Shown here piece after piece: positions 1-8,428 of a DNA stretch of 64,000 nt (position 1 is its first letter; each line of letters opens with the position of its first letter). Source of the DNA: JAHEJA01 sp965656445 (GTDB lineage Bacteria; Pseudomonadota; Alphaproteobacteria; Rhodobacterales; Rhodobacteraceae); NCBI GenBank assembly GCA_965656445.1, contig CBFHKO010000001.1:879070-943069 (forward strand), written 5' to 3'. The notes below the pieces were generated by a model. It saw only the letters and a program-made list of their open reading frames with translations. It was not told the DNA's origin and did no database searches. The position numbers and the translations under genes were made by a program.

Positions 1-753
1 TCGGTAAGCTTCGGAAATCAACATCCCCCCAGCGACGCTTGCACACCCAATCAAAAGGAATACGGGAAAATCAGGTGTCGCAGGCATGCTCCATTCCCGA
101 AACAAGAAGCCGAGCGCAGGGTGGCCGTACCCATCATACCGGCCGTGACCTAGGAGAAGACCGATCAAAGCTGAGCTCGATAGGAATGTAATCAAGGTGT
201 AAAAGGTCAAGGTTGCTGCGCTTTCTGTGGCGCGAATTTGACGGGTGATTATGTGCAAAAACCCATATCCTACCGCCGCAATCAGAGGCAGGAGGGATGC
301 GATTTGAAATGCATCTGTTCCCGGTCGAATGACAATCACCACTCCGATCAATCCCAAGACGACAGCCGACCACCGTCTTGGCCCGACGTATTCACCCAAA
401 AAGATCACACTAAAAATAGTTATAATGAGCGGGCTTACAAAAAAGATTGCAACAGCATCAGCAATCGGCATAGCAGACAGGCCAAGAAAGAACATCAAAT
501 TCGCTGTGACGGCACATAAGCCCCTCACGAGGTTAGCCCCCAATCGGTTGGTCCGCATGAGGGACAGCCCCCCATTCAACGGCATCAAAACCACAAGGAA
601 CAGACCCAGTCCAATCAGTGTGCGAATAAAGACAACTTCGTGAAGGGGAAAATCCCCAGACAGGAATTTGATCCCAACATCGTTCAAAGAAAACGCAATA
701 GCTGCGCCCAGCGCACAGAGAGCCCCAATTAGGTTGTTTGATAGATGTCGCAA
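1..753 (-). CDS. DMT-superfamily transporter, EamA type (3' end outside window)
   Basis: Inner-membrane drug/metabolite transporter with EamA repeats; substrate unknown. The 251 visible codons show a row of hydrophobic helices, starting near residue 7 (IGALCALGAAIAFSLND), and the typical EamA end of the first repeat (GVVIVIRPG, about residues 135-145). The second repeat begins and is cut by the window edge. I chose a TTG start at 753 because an in-frame TAG lies 27 nt upstream, no ATG is near, and AAGGGA sits 6 nt upstream. It begins 21 nt after the stop of the YaiI-like gene, so sthA, yaiI-like and this gene probably form one operon. The family is clear; the cargo cannot be told from sequence. 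Confidence 0.85.
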   Translation of the reverse strand, partial: MRHLSNNLIGALCALGAAIAFSLNDVGIKFLSGDFPLHEVVFIRTLIGLGLFLVVLMPLNGGLSLMRTNRLGANLVRGLCAVTANLMFFLGLSAMPIADAVAIFFVSPLIITIFSVIFLGEYVGPRRWSAVVLGLIGVVIVIRPGTDAFQIASLLPLIAAVGYGFLHIITRQIRATESAATLTFYTLITFLSSSALIGLLLGHGRYDGYGHPALGFLFREWSMPATPDFPVFLLIGCASVAGGMLISEAYR

Positions 754-774
754 AATAGGTCCCTTTCGGATGTC

Positions 775-1221
775 CTATTTCACTTGGCGTAGGACCCGCT
801 CTAATGCGTCTAGAAAACGCGACCTATCTGCCTTTGTAAAGCCCTTGCCGCCTCCCTGTCGAAACGGATCCGCCGCCCGTAAGTCGGCCATCAAATCGCG
901 TGTTGCCAAAACATTGCCGATATTGGCGGATGTTAACGCCTCGCCATTATGTTTGAGCACTTTGGCACCCGCTTCGATGACTTTGGCGGCGAGTGGAATA
1001 TCCCCCGTGATCACCACATCCCCTACCCCCGCACGATCCGCAATCCACATATCGGCGATATCTGGTCCTTCTGGAACAATGACATTTTCGAGATAGGGGT
1101 TTTGCGATGGCCTGAGGCCACCATTGCTCACGACAAAGGTGTGGATTTTGTGACGGGTCGCGACGCGTTCCACCTCGGCTTTGACAGGGCAGGCATCCGC
1201 ATCAATGTAGATATTCGTCAC
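775..1221 (-). CDS. YaiI/YqxD family protein (UPF0178, DUF188)
   Basis: Small cytoplasmic protein of the YaiI/YqxD family, related to PIN-like nuclease folds; its biochemical role is not established. The family signature IYIDADACPVK is at residues 4-14, followed by VITGDIPLA and the conserved C-terminal FRQGGGKGF stretch. I use a GTG start at 1221, giving 148 residues, the usual family length. Longer starts would run into the end of sthA and add a lysine-rich tail not expected in the family. The gene begins 13 nt after the sthA stop and ends 21 nt before the DMT transporter start, so it is the middle gene of a likely three-gene operon. Confidence 0.85.
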   Translation of the reverse strand: MTNIYIDADACPVKAEVERVATRHKIHTFVVSNGGLRPSQNPYLENVIVPEGPDIADMWIADRAGVGDVVITGDIPLAAKVIEAGAKVLKHNGEALTSANIGNVLATRDLMADLRAADPFRQGGGKGFTKADRSRFLDALERVLRQVK

Positions 1222-1234
1222 ATTCGCACCTGTC

Positions 1235-2671
1235 TCATTTTTTCGTCTTTTTCTTGGCTTTAAATTCATCAGGAATTGGCATCCTGTTGAATGCATCTAA
1301 TCCTGCGATTTTATAGGCCTCTGCCAAAGTTGGATAGTTGAAGGTGTTTTGGATAAAGTAATCCACGGTCCCTTTTAGGTTCATGACAGCCTGGCCAATA
1401 TGGATCAATTCTGTTGCGCCCTCGCCTACGATTTGAACGCCCAAGATGCGGCGCGTTTTGAGGCTCACCAGCATCTTTAACAAGCCATGCTCAAGCCCCA
1501 TGATATGACCGCGCGACGTTTCACGGAAGCGCGCCTCGCCAACCTCATAGGGAATTTCGCGTTCCTGCAATTCCTCCTCAGACATTCCACAAGTCGAAAT
1601 TTCTGGAACAGAATAAATACCATAGGGAAACCAAGGGCTTTCTTCCAAAGTTGGCGTCTCTAAAGCATGACAGGCCGCCACGCGACCCTGTTGCAACGAG
1701 GTTGACGCAAGGCTCGGATGCCCAATGACGTCGCCTGTGGCATAGATATGTTTTACTGAGGTTTGATAAGATTTGCGATCTACCTCAATGCGCCCACGAT
1801 GATCCGTTTCAAGCCCAACTGTATCGAGGCCCAAACTATCCGTCGCCCCCATGCGTCCCGCTGCGAAAAGCATCATTTCTGAACGAACGTGACGGCGATT
1901 TTCCAACGTGACTTCGACATGGCCGTCCATATCTTCTATTTTGGAGACGCCAGAACCAAGTCGTAAGTCCACGCCGTTTTCACGGATATGATGCGAGAAC
2001 TCTTGAATGGTGGCTTTATCGACAAAGTCCAAAAAGGTTTCCCGCGGTTCAATCAAGGTCACCCGAATATCGAGAGCCGAGAACATTGTCGCATATTCAA
2101 CACCAATCACCCCTGCGCCAATCACCGTCAGACTACGCGGCAGTTGAGTGATATCCAAGAATTCGTCACTGTCTACGATCGTAGTTCCGTTGAAAGGAAC
2201 CCAATCTGGACGAAATGTTTTTGTCCCAGTTGCGATCAAAAACTTGGCGCCCGTTATCGTTTGGGTTTCGCCTGCTTCAGTGGCGACTTCGATGGCGTTT
2301 CGGTCAATAAATTTTGCCGATCCACAAAGGGTGTCCACGTGATTGCGGTTAAACTGATGTTCCAAAACATCCACTTCGTAATCTAAGGTCTTGTGAAGCC
2401 GTGAGCGTAAGTCCTCAGCGACGATTTCATCTTTTACGCGGTAAGAGCGGCCATAAAAACTACGCTCCCGCCAACCCGTCAAATTCAACACCGTTTCGCG
2501 CAATGTTTTAGAGGGGATCGTTCCGGTGTGAACAGACACACCCCCGAGCCGGTCCTTGCGATCCACGACCAAGACGCGGCGCTTTAGCTTGCCTGCTTGA
2601 ATAGCTGCTGCCCGTCCAGATGGGCCGCTTCCAATAATAATGAGATCATAGTCGAATGTGTCATTGGTCAT
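1235..2671 (-). CDS. sthA: Si-specific NAD(P)(+) transhydrogenase (soluble, SthA)
   Basis: Cytoplasmic flavoprotein that moves hydride between NADPH and NAD+, rebalancing the two pools. Its 478 residues match the family. FAD-binding GSGPSGR is at residues 14-20, the second dinucleotide motif GAGVIG at 185-190, and a YATGD FAD motif lies near 310, followed by the pyridine-nucleotide-disulphide oxidoreductase dimerisation domain. It belongs to the lipoamide dehydrogenase fold, but the redox CxxxxC site is replaced by GGVSVHTGTIPSK (43-55). Loss of the disulphide fits a transhydrogenase rather than a disulphide reductase. The C-terminus is lysine-rich (KAKKKTKK). It is the first gene of a probable operon with the YaiI-like protein and a DMT transporter. 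Confidence 0.92.
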   Translation of the reverse strand: MTNDTFDYDLIIIGSGPSGRAAAIQAGKLKRRVLVVDRKDRLGGVSVHTGTIPSKTLRETVLNLTGWRERSFYGRSYRVKDEIVAEDLRSRLHKTLDYEVDVLEHQFNRNHVDTLCGSAKFIDRNAIEVATEAGETQTITGAKFLIATGTKTFRPDWVPFNGTTIVDSDEFLDITQLPRSLTVIGAGVIGVEYATMFSALDIRVTLIEPRETFLDFVDKATIQEFSHHIRENGVDLRLGSGVSKIEDMDGHVEVTLENRRHVRSEMMLFAAGRMGATDSLGLDTVGLETDHRGRIEVDRKSYQTSVKHIYATGDVIGHPSLASTSLQQGRVAACHALETPTLEESPWFPYGIYSVPEISTCGMSEEELQEREIPYEVGEARFRETSRGHIMGLEHGLLKMLVSLKTRRILGVQIVGEGATELIHIGQAVMNLKGTVDYFIQNTFNYPTLAEAYKIAGLDAFNRMPIPDEFKAKKKTKK

Positions 2672-2715
2672 GAAAGTCGTCCTAATCTGTGGTCTCTAAA
2701 CAAACGGCAGGAAAC

Positions 2716-3549
2716 TTAATCCCGATAGAGCGCATCGGCGTGGAAATTTATGTGATCTTCCATAACCGAACTTACGAAAAAGTAACTGTGGTCATAGCCT
2801 TTGTGAAAATTCAAAGAAAACTCAGCGCGCTTGGAAGCGGCAGCTGCGGCAAGAGCTTCGATTTGAAGAAGATCAATGAATTGATCGTCCGTCCCAACAT
2901 CAACCAAAATGGGTCCATTAAATCCAACCGATTGCATTTGAAGCGTTGCATCGTGTTTGGCCCAGTCATCTTCGTTAGAGCCTAGATATGCACCCAACTG
3001 TTTGCGCCCCCAGTCTGACGCAGTTGGATGGCAAATAGGCGACAATGCCGAGACCGATCTAAATCGATCCGGTAATCCCATCGCCAAGGTCAAGGCACCA
3101 TGCCCACCCATAGAATGGCCTGTGATGGCTTGCCGAGACATGTCCACTTCAAAATTGGCCTCGATCAAAGCGGGTAATTCGGTTGCGATATAGTCCCACA
3201 TTTTGAAATGCTGATCCCAAGGGGATTGCGTTGCATTGACATAAAACCCAGCACCTTGGCCCAAGTCATAGGCATCATCATCCGCCACATCTTGGCCCCG
3301 CGGCGATGTATCAGGAAACACCAAGGCAATTCCTGCCTCTTCTGCCCAAACTTGCGCACCTGCTTTGGTCATTGCATTTTCATGTGTGCAGGTCAGACCC
3401 GATAGATACCAAAGAACTGGAACCGGCCCGACCTCTGCCGCCGACGGCATAAAGACCGCAAATGTCATGTCACAGTTTGTAACAGTTGAGCGGTGTTTAT
3501 AGACCCCTTGGACACCATCAAAACATTTGTTTTCCGATACAATTTCCAT
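2716..3549 (-). CDS. fghA: S-formylglutathione hydrolase
   Basis: Esterase-D type alpha/beta hydrolase that splits S-formylglutathione to formate and glutathione, the second step of glutathione-dependent formaldehyde oxidation in the cytoplasm. Length is 277 residues, typical of the family. The nucleophile elbow GHSMGG places the serine at 146; the acid is in VGTDD (about 221) and the histidine in GYDHSYFF (254). The N-terminal YLSGLTCTHEN motif is also typical. The partner formaldehyde dehydrogenase is on the same strand about 3 kb away (6634-7746), separated by the desaturase, the AEC transporter and MbfA, so the two steps are near but not in one operon. Confidence 0.95.
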   Translation of the reverse strand: MEIVSENKCFDGVQGVYKHRSTVTNCDMTFAVFMPSAAEVGPVPVLWYLSGLTCTHENAMTKAGAQVWAEEAGIALVFPDTSPRGQDVADDDAYDLGQGAGFYVNATQSPWDQHFKMWDYIATELPALIEANFEVDMSRQAITGHSMGGHGALTLAMGLPDRFRSVSALSPICHPTASDWGRKQLGAYLGSNEDDWAKHDATLQMQSVGFNGPILVDVGTDDQFIDLLQIEALAAAAASKRAEFSLNFHKGYDHSYFFVSSVMEDHINFHADALYRD

Positions 3550-3651
3550 AAGCAGGCTCCTTTTTTGGTTGCGTCTTGGCTAACGCATTGATCTAGTCTC
3601 TGGCAAGGAGAGAATGCGACATTCTGGCAAACTAGCAAATTTGGGGTAATA

Positions 3652-4570
3652 ATGGATCATACAGATTTTATACGAACCCTATCCCCCGATATCAAACACA
3701 GGCTGACCCAAAAATCAGACAGGAAAGGTCTGTCTCACCTTATCGGACATGTCACACTGATTGCGGTGCTTGCCGTCTGGGTTGGAATGGGGCTTTGGGC
3801 ATGGCAAATCATGCTCATCCCCCCTTGGCATCGCATGGGCGTTTTTGTTTACCCTGCAACATGAATGCACCCATGACACGCCCTTTGCCTCGACCCGTTT
3901 GACGACGCTCATTGGACATCTCTGTGCCGTCGTTTTGGTGCAGCCCTTTCTCTGGTTTCGCTATTTTCATATGGCGCATCATCGCTTTACCAATATTGCA
4001 GGCAAGGACCCCGAGCTGGACGGGGAGACACAGCCAGACACATGGAGACAGTTTTCCTTTCATCTGTCTTGCATCGGCTATTGGATCGCGAAATTTAAGG
4101 TCCTATTTGTGAATGCGTTTGGACCCATTGATGCCACGTATATTCCGATCCGTGCAAAGGGGCGTATCCGTCGAGAAGCCCGAATTTTATTAGTGGTCTA
4201 TCTCGGATTAGTAGCGGTGATGAGTGTCTGGCCAATCCTATTTTGGATATGGGTGCTTCCTCTCGTGTTCGGTTTTCCAGTCTTGCGATTATACTTGCTC
4301 GCAGAACACGGCGGCTGTCCACAAATCACAAATATGTTTGAAAATACACGGACCACGCTCACCAACAAAGCTATCCGTTTTTTGGCGTGGAACATGCCCT
4401 ATCACGCAGAACACCACATTTTCCCGACGGTCCCTTTTCATGCTCTGCCAGAGTTTCATCAAAAGGTCGGCGCGCACTTGCAAGAAGTCTCGCATGGATA
4501 TCGCGCCTTTGCTCAAAGCTATGTTGCGGAGTTTGCGTCGCCTAGTAAAGCTGAGACACCCAAGCAATAA
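3652..4570 (+). pseudogene. Fatty acid desaturase, broken by a +1 frameshift at a C6 tract
   Basis: Membrane di-iron desaturase (FA_desaturase family) split over two frames. The first frame runs from ATG 3652 and supplies the N-terminus (MDHTDFIRTL onward) and a first membrane helix, then stops at 3862-3864. The second frame carries all three histidine boxes: HECTH, HMAHHR and HAEHH, then runs to the TAA at 4568-4570. Removing one C from CCCCCC at 3819-3824 joins them as IMLIPLGIAWAF, giving about 305 residues, the usual family length. All catalytic histidines are intact, so the lesion is recent, a sequencing error, or reversible slippage. The 3' end overlaps the convergent AEC transporter by 29 nt. 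Confidence 0.8.
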
Positions 4571-5474
4571 TCAGGGACACGGTCACAATGCTCAGAGCGG
4601 TAGAAATCAGAATTGAAGCTGACACACGCTGAGGCGCGACCCCGTAATGTTGAGCGATCATGTAAATATTACCGGCAACAGGCAAGGCCGCTGCCGCAAT
4701 CATCACAGCGGCAGCATAAGGATCAACGTCGAATAAATAGAGCGCCGCAATCGCAACCGCCGCAGGGTGCAGCACAAGTTTACAAAATGACAACCACGCG
4801 GCCACTTCGACACGTTCTGCCGATTTTGACGCCAAAGATGCGCCAATGGCAAATAATGCCCCAGGCGTTGCCGCATCCCCCAAGATCGTCACAAAATCAT
4901 TCAGCGGTCCTGGTATGGGCGTCCCAGACGCGGACCATGTCAAACCCAATACGATCGAAACAATCATCGGGTTTTTGATCAGTCCCATGCCCAAAGTCTT
5001 GACTATTCCCAAACTCATACGCCCGTCTCGCGAGCCTACAATAAGCATGACCACCAATGAGCCGAAAATGATGAGATCGACAGCAAGAACCATCATAACG
5101 AGACCAACTGCCCCGTCACCAAACAAAAGAGCCAACATAGGAAGACCCAAGAAACCAACATTGCCGATCACCGCACATTGCGCCTCTATCGCCGCCTCGT
5201 CGGTTGGCTTTTTGCGCAAAATGGCCACTGCCGTTGCGATTAGATAAACGAAAAACGTGGCGCTGAAATAGGCCAACATAAAATTCAGATCAAACAAATC
5301 ACCCAGACTGAGATTTGCCGAGAAGCGGAAAATCATTGCTGAGAGGGCGAAATAAAAGACAAATTTTGTAAGATATGCCGTCGCCTCTGCCGAGAAAAAG
5401 CGCGTTACACCCGCTCCGTAACCGAGTGCAATAATTGCGAAAAAGGGCAAAGTTTGCAAAAAAATGTCTAACAT
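4542..5474 (-). CDS. AEC (auxin efflux carrier) family transporter
   Basis: Inner-membrane carrier of about ten helices in two hydrophobic blocks, typical of AEC proteins, which export or exchange carboxylic acids; the substrate is unknown. The N-terminus MLDIFLQTLPFFAIIALGYGAG is the standard family opening. I take the ATG at 5474 (310 residues) rather than the TTG two codons upstream. No clear Shine-Dalgarno precedes it. Family landmarks include the IGNVGFLGLPML stretch in the middle and the small-residue-rich helix near the end. The 3' end overlaps the frameshifted desaturase on the other strand by 29 nt. Confidence 0.88.
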   Translation of the reverse strand: MLDIFLQTLPFFAIIALGYGAGVTRFFSAEATAYLTKFVFYFALSAMIFRFSANLSLGDLFDLNFMLAYFSATFFVYLIATAVAILRKKPTDEAAIEAQCAVIGNVGFLGLPMLALLFGDGAVGLVMMVLAVDLIIFGSLVVMLIVGSRDGRMSLGIVKTLGMGLIKNPMIVSIVLGLTWSASGTPIPGPLNDFVTILGDAATPGALFAIGASLASKSAERVEVAAWLSFCKLVLHPAAVAIAALYLFDVDPYAAAVMIAAAALPVAGNIYMIAQHYGVAPQRVSASILISTALSIVTVSLIIAWVSQLY

Positions 5475-5515
5475 AGCCAAGCTGTATCATGCGTATCTAT
5501 GAGGTCAAATGAATA

Positions 5516-5581
5516 AAGGGGGCGACGCCCCCTCTTGGCTTTGCCAATTCACCCCTTGAGTATTTGTGCAAAGATGAAGAC
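5516..5581 (-). repeat. Repeated 3' hairpin/terminator module, copy A
   Basis: Read on the minus strand, just after the mbfA stop codon: core CTTCATCTTTGC-N2-AAATACTC, then AAGGGGTGAA, a small hairpin TTGGC-AAA-GCCAA, and a strong hairpin GGGGG-CGTCG-CCCCC (5518-5532) followed by TTTATT. This is laid out like an intrinsic terminator for mbfA. Copy B (7828-7892) matches along the whole length and differs in the hairpin loop while keeping the stems; copy C shares only the core. Confidence 0.75.
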
Positions 5582-6544
5582 CTAACCATTGCCAATAATA
5601 ACACCTGCGGCAAACACCAAAGCCCCACCAACCACCACCTGAAGGGCCGCGCGCCAGAAAGGTGTTTTCATGTATTTGTTTTGGATCCAAGCGATTGCCC
5701 AGAGTTCGATGAAAACCACCAGAATGGCAACGGACGTGGCCGTCCAAAAATCGGGTATCAAATATGGGAGAGCGTGCCCCAAACCACCCACAGTGGTCAT
5801 GACACCCGCGGCCAATCCCCGTTTGATTGGGGATCCGCGACCGGAAATGGTTCCATCATCGCTTGCCGCTTCGGTAAAGCCCATGGAAATGCCAGCCCCA
5901 ATTGAGGCAGCCAGCCCCACGAGAAAGGTGGTCCATGTGTCTTGGGTGGCGAAGGCGGTGGCGAAAATCGGGGCAAGGGTTGAGACTGATCCATCCATCA
6001 GGCCTGCTAAACCTGGCTGAACCCATGTCAAAATGAATTGGCGTTCTGCTTTTGCATCAAGTGATTCTGTGCTGTTTTCGCGCTGAAACTCGTTTGCGCG
6101 TTCTAAGTCTTGGGAAGCTTTTGTAGATCTATCCCCTAAGAGCATACGGGTTTGCGTCGTCTTTGTATGAGCCGTCGCGCTATGGTAAAAGTCAGCAACA
6201 GATCGCTCTAAACTTACGAGTAACGCGGAGAGATCATCATTGTCATTCACTCGTGCGGGATCCGTCGTCATATGGTGAGTGAGACCGCGAATTTGATCTA
6301 ATTTAATCTCTGGAAGCACCTCCCCAAAATGGGCGCGGTAATGATCAAGCCACAGCCGACGTTGAGCATCACTTTGATCAGCTCGTGTCGCTAAGTAGGT
6401 TGATATCTCTTGTGATGGGTTTTGAAGATTTGAGATTAACATGCGCAGAATATGCGCGTTGCCTTCTTCTAACGAAATAGCAAGTGCGATTACGTCTTGA
6501 TCCGCAAGACGGCTGATGGGACGGCGAAAGGCAATAAGTGACAT
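5582..6544 (-). CDS. mbfA: MbfA: membrane-bound ferritin-like / VIT1 iron exporter
   Basis: Two-domain membrane protein: an N-terminal ferritin-like helical bundle (about residues 1-160, with EEGNAH at 27-32 and ERSVADFYH as di-iron-type elements) joined to a C-terminal VIT1/CCC1 domain (about 170-320) with hydrophobic helices. The VIT part opens with WVQPGLAGLMDGSVSTLAP and ends with QVVVGGALVFAAGVIIG. In Rhizobiales, MbfA exports iron and protects against iron and peroxide stress under control of Irr. The same control is suggested here by a perfect iron control element just before the ATG. It ends in repeat copy A. Length is 320 residues, as expected. Confidence 0.92.
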   Translation of the reverse strand: MSLIAFRRPISRLADQDVIALAISLEEGNAHILRMLISNLQNPSQEISTYLATRADQSDAQRRLWLDHYRAHFGEVLPEIKLDQIRGLTHHMTTDPARVNDNDDLSALLVSLERSVADFYHSATAHTKTTQTRMLLGDRSTKASQDLERANEFQRENSTESLDAKAERQFILTWVQPGLAGLMDGSVSTLAPIFATAFATQDTWTTFLVGLAASIGAGISMGFTEAASDDGTISGRGSPIKRGLAAGVMTTVGGLGHALPYLIPDFWTATSVAILVVFIELWAIAWIQNKYMKTPFWRAALQVVVGGALVFAAGVIIGNG

Positions 6545-6587
6545 GAGAACACCCTAATTTAGAATAATTCTAAATTAGGGTGTTCTC
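6545..6587 (-). promoter_or_regulatory. 43-bp perfect palindrome containing an Irr box (ICE) before mbfA
   Basis: Two 20-bp arms that are exact inverted copies are separated by TAA. The centre, TTTAGAA-TAA-TTCTAAA (6558-6574), is identical to the iron control element bound by Irr (TTTAGAA-N3-TTCTAAA). The palindrome touches the mbfA ATG (6544-6542) with no gap. Read on the minus strand it also holds the only Shine-Dalgarno-like AGGG. A possible -35 (TTGTCA, 6600-6595) and a weak -10 (TAATTT, 6577-6572) with 17-bp spacing place the box over the promoter, consistent with Irr repression. This is inference by similarity. Confidence 0.85.
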
Positions 6588-6633
6588 GCTATTTTGACAA
6601 GGGGATGACCCCTTTATCAATTTTTAGCTTTGC

Positions 6634-7746
6634 TTAATAGACGACGACGCTTCGAATACTTTCGCCTGAGTGCATAAGATCAAAACCTTTGTTGATGTCA
6701 TCCAAGCTCAAGGTATGTGTGATCATTGGATCGATTTCGATTTTGCCATCCATATACCAATCAACGATCTGCGGCACATCTGTGCGGCCTCGTGCGCCAC
6801 CAAAGGCCGTTCCACGCCAGACCCGGCCCGTTACCAATTGGAAGGGACGCGTGGCGATTTCTGCGCCAGCAGGTGCCACGCCGATGATGATGCTTTCGCC
6901 CCATCCTTTGTGGGCCGCTTCTAGGGCTGTGCGCATAACCTGTACATTTCCAGTCGCATCAAAGGTGTAATCGGCGCCGCCTTTGGTGAGGTTTACGAGA
7001 TATGGAACGAGATCGCCGTCGACTTCAGACGGGTTCACAAAATCTGTCATGCCAAAACGCTCGGCCATTTCCTTTTTGTCGTTGTTTAAATCAACGCCAA
7101 CAATTTGATCGGCGCCTGCCAAACGGAGACCTTGGATCACATTTAGGCCAATGCCACCCAAGCCAAAGACGATTGCGCGGCTACCTATTTCGACCTTGGC
7201 CGTATTGATGACCGCGCCGATACCTGTCGTGACGCCGCAGCCGATATAACACACCTTATCGAACGGAGCATCAGGGCGAATTTTTGCAAGGGCGATTTCG
7301 GGTAAAACAGTGTGGTTTGAGAATGTCGAACAGCCCATGTAATGAAGAATTGGCGTGCCATCCAACATGCTGAAACGGCTTGTCCCATCGGGCATCACGC
7401 CGCGACCTTGCGTTTCGCGGATCGACTGACAGAGGTTGGTTTTGGGGTGCAAACAGTATTCACATTCACGGCACTCAGGTGTGTAGAGCGGGATAACATG
7501 ATCCCCTACTTTTAGGTCTTTGACGCCTGGTCCAACTTCGACAACAACGCCTGCGCCTTCATGGCCGAGAATGGCCGGGAACATGCCCTCGGGATCCGCG
7601 CCAGACAAGGTGAATTCATCGGTATGACAGATACCTGTTGCCTTGATTTCAACCAAGACTTCGCCTTCTTTTGGGCCATCTAGGTTCACTTCCATGATTT
7701 CTAATGGCTTGCCAGCTTCGATGGCAACGGCTGCACGTGTGCGCAT
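6634..7746 (-). CDS. adhC: S-(hydroxymethyl)glutathione dehydrogenase / class III alcohol dehydrogenase
   Basis: Zinc-dependent dehydrogenase that oxidises the spontaneous formaldehyde-glutathione adduct to S-formylglutathione with NAD+; the cytoplasmic first step of glutathione-linked formaldehyde removal. Catalytic zinc ligands include C40 and H62 (GHEGAGVV at 61-68); the structural zinc lobe is C92, C95, C98, C106. The Rossmann motif FGLGGIGLN follows. I start at MRTRAAVAIEAG (ATG 7746, preceded by AAAGGGAGACC), giving 370 residues, the class III length. Longer readings would add a tail foreign to the family. It works with fghA (2716-3549). Also known as flhA/frmA type. Confidence 0.95.
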   Translation of the reverse strand: MRTRAAVAIEAGKPLEIMEVNLDGPKEGEVLVEIKATGICHTDEFTLSGADPEGMFPAILGHEGAGVVVEVGPGVKDLKVGDHVIPLYTPECRECEYCLHPKTNLCQSIRETQGRGVMPDGTSRFSMLDGTPILHYMGCSTFSNHTVLPEIALAKIRPDAPFDKVCYIGCGVTTGIGAVINTAKVEIGSRAIVFGLGGIGLNVIQGLRLAGADQIVGVDLNNDKKEMAERFGMTDFVNPSEVDGDLVPYLVNLTKGGADYTFDATGNVQVMRTALEAAHKGWGESIIIGVAPAGAEIATRPFQLVTGRVWRGTAFGGARGRTDVPQIVDWYMDGKIEIDPMITHTLSLDDINKGFDLMHSGESIRSVVVY

Positions 7747-7827
7747 AATGGTCTCCCTTTTTGATTTAGTCGGACTGTGGCCCAGATTTAGCTGCGGGGC
7801 AATATTGTTTGTGGGCTGGATTGAAAA

Positions 7828-7892
7828 AAGGGGGCGATGCCCCCTCTTGGCGAATGCCAATTCACCCCTTGAGTATTTTCACAAAGCTGAAA
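7828..7892 (-). repeat. Repeated 3' hairpin/terminator module, copy B
   Basis: Immediately downstream of the cytochrome stop codon on the minus strand: CTTTGTGAAAATACTC core, AAGGGGTGAA, hairpin TTGGC-ATTC-GCCAA, then hairpin GGGGG-CATCG-CCCCC (7830-7844) and six T residues. Compared with copy A, the loops change while the stems stay, which suggests that RNA structure is conserved. The T run makes it a good intrinsic terminator. Confidence 0.8.
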
Positions 7893-8327
7893 TTATTTTT
7901 TCATGCGGTATTGTTTATGGCATGCGCTACAGGTGCCACCAATATTGCCCATGCCTGCGCGAATTCCATCAAGCGATGAGACATCTGTGCCTTCGAGCAT
8001 GAAGCTAAAATCATCCGCTTTTTCAACGAAGTCATCCCAATTGGCCCAAATCGCAGGAAGGGATTCCGATTTTGGATCAGTTTCATTTGCCTCAAAGGTG
8101 GGCGCGATTTGTTCGCTCGCGGCCTTAAGTGACGCCAGAGCAGCCTCTGCTTGAGCGGCATCAAAGGCAACAGCCCCTTTTGCCATACCGCCGAGAACAC
8201 CCATGCCATCTTTGATGACTTGCATATTTTTCATACGTTCAATGACGGCTTGGTTTTTGACGCCCTCATGCCCAACAACAGGCGTGGCCGCCGCGAATAG
8301 TAAACTGAGTGCTATAATCTTTTTCAT
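7893..8327 (-). CDS. Cytochrome c'/c556-type periplasmic cytochrome
   Basis: Class II c-type cytochrome (Cytochrom_C_2 family), a four-helix bundle with the haem attached near the C-terminus. The 144 residues begin with a signal peptide (MKKIIALSLLFAAATPVVGH), so the protein is periplasmic. The haem site CSACH is at 133-137. Methionines in RMKNM (31-35) could give a c556-like axial ligand, but whether it is high-spin c' or low-spin c556 cannot be settled. Members carry electrons or bind NO. It sits divergently from imuB and upstream of adhC on the same strand, separated by repeat copy B, so it is probably transcribed alone. Confidence 0.9.
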   Translation of the reverse strand: MKKIIALSLLFAAATPVVGHEGVKNQAVIERMKNMQVIKDGMGVLGGMAKGAVAFDAAQAEAALASLKAASEQIAPTFEANETDPKSESLPAIWANWDDFVEKADDFSFMLEGTDVSSLDGIRAGMGNIGGTCSACHKQYRMKK

Positions 8328-8365
8328 AACCTAATCCTTTTTTCTTTTCATGCTCGCTCAGGTTA

Positions 8366-8417
8366 TTGGTTTTTGCAAGTCACAAGTTTATACACAAGAT
8401 TAGAACAAAAAGTGAAC
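8366..8417 (+). promoter_or_regulatory. imuB promoter with LexA (SOS) box
   Basis: A -35-like TTGGTT (8366-8371) and a -10-like TATACA (8389-8394) are 17 bp apart. Just downstream is GAAC-AAAAAGT-GAAC (8403-8417), a perfect match to the alphaproteobacterial LexA operator GAAC-N7-GAAC, ending 11 bp before the ATG at 8429. LexA bound here would block initiation, so imuB should be induced by DNA damage. The box is seen directly; regulation is inferred. Confidence 0.85.
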
Positions 8418-8428
8418 ATTTAGAATCA

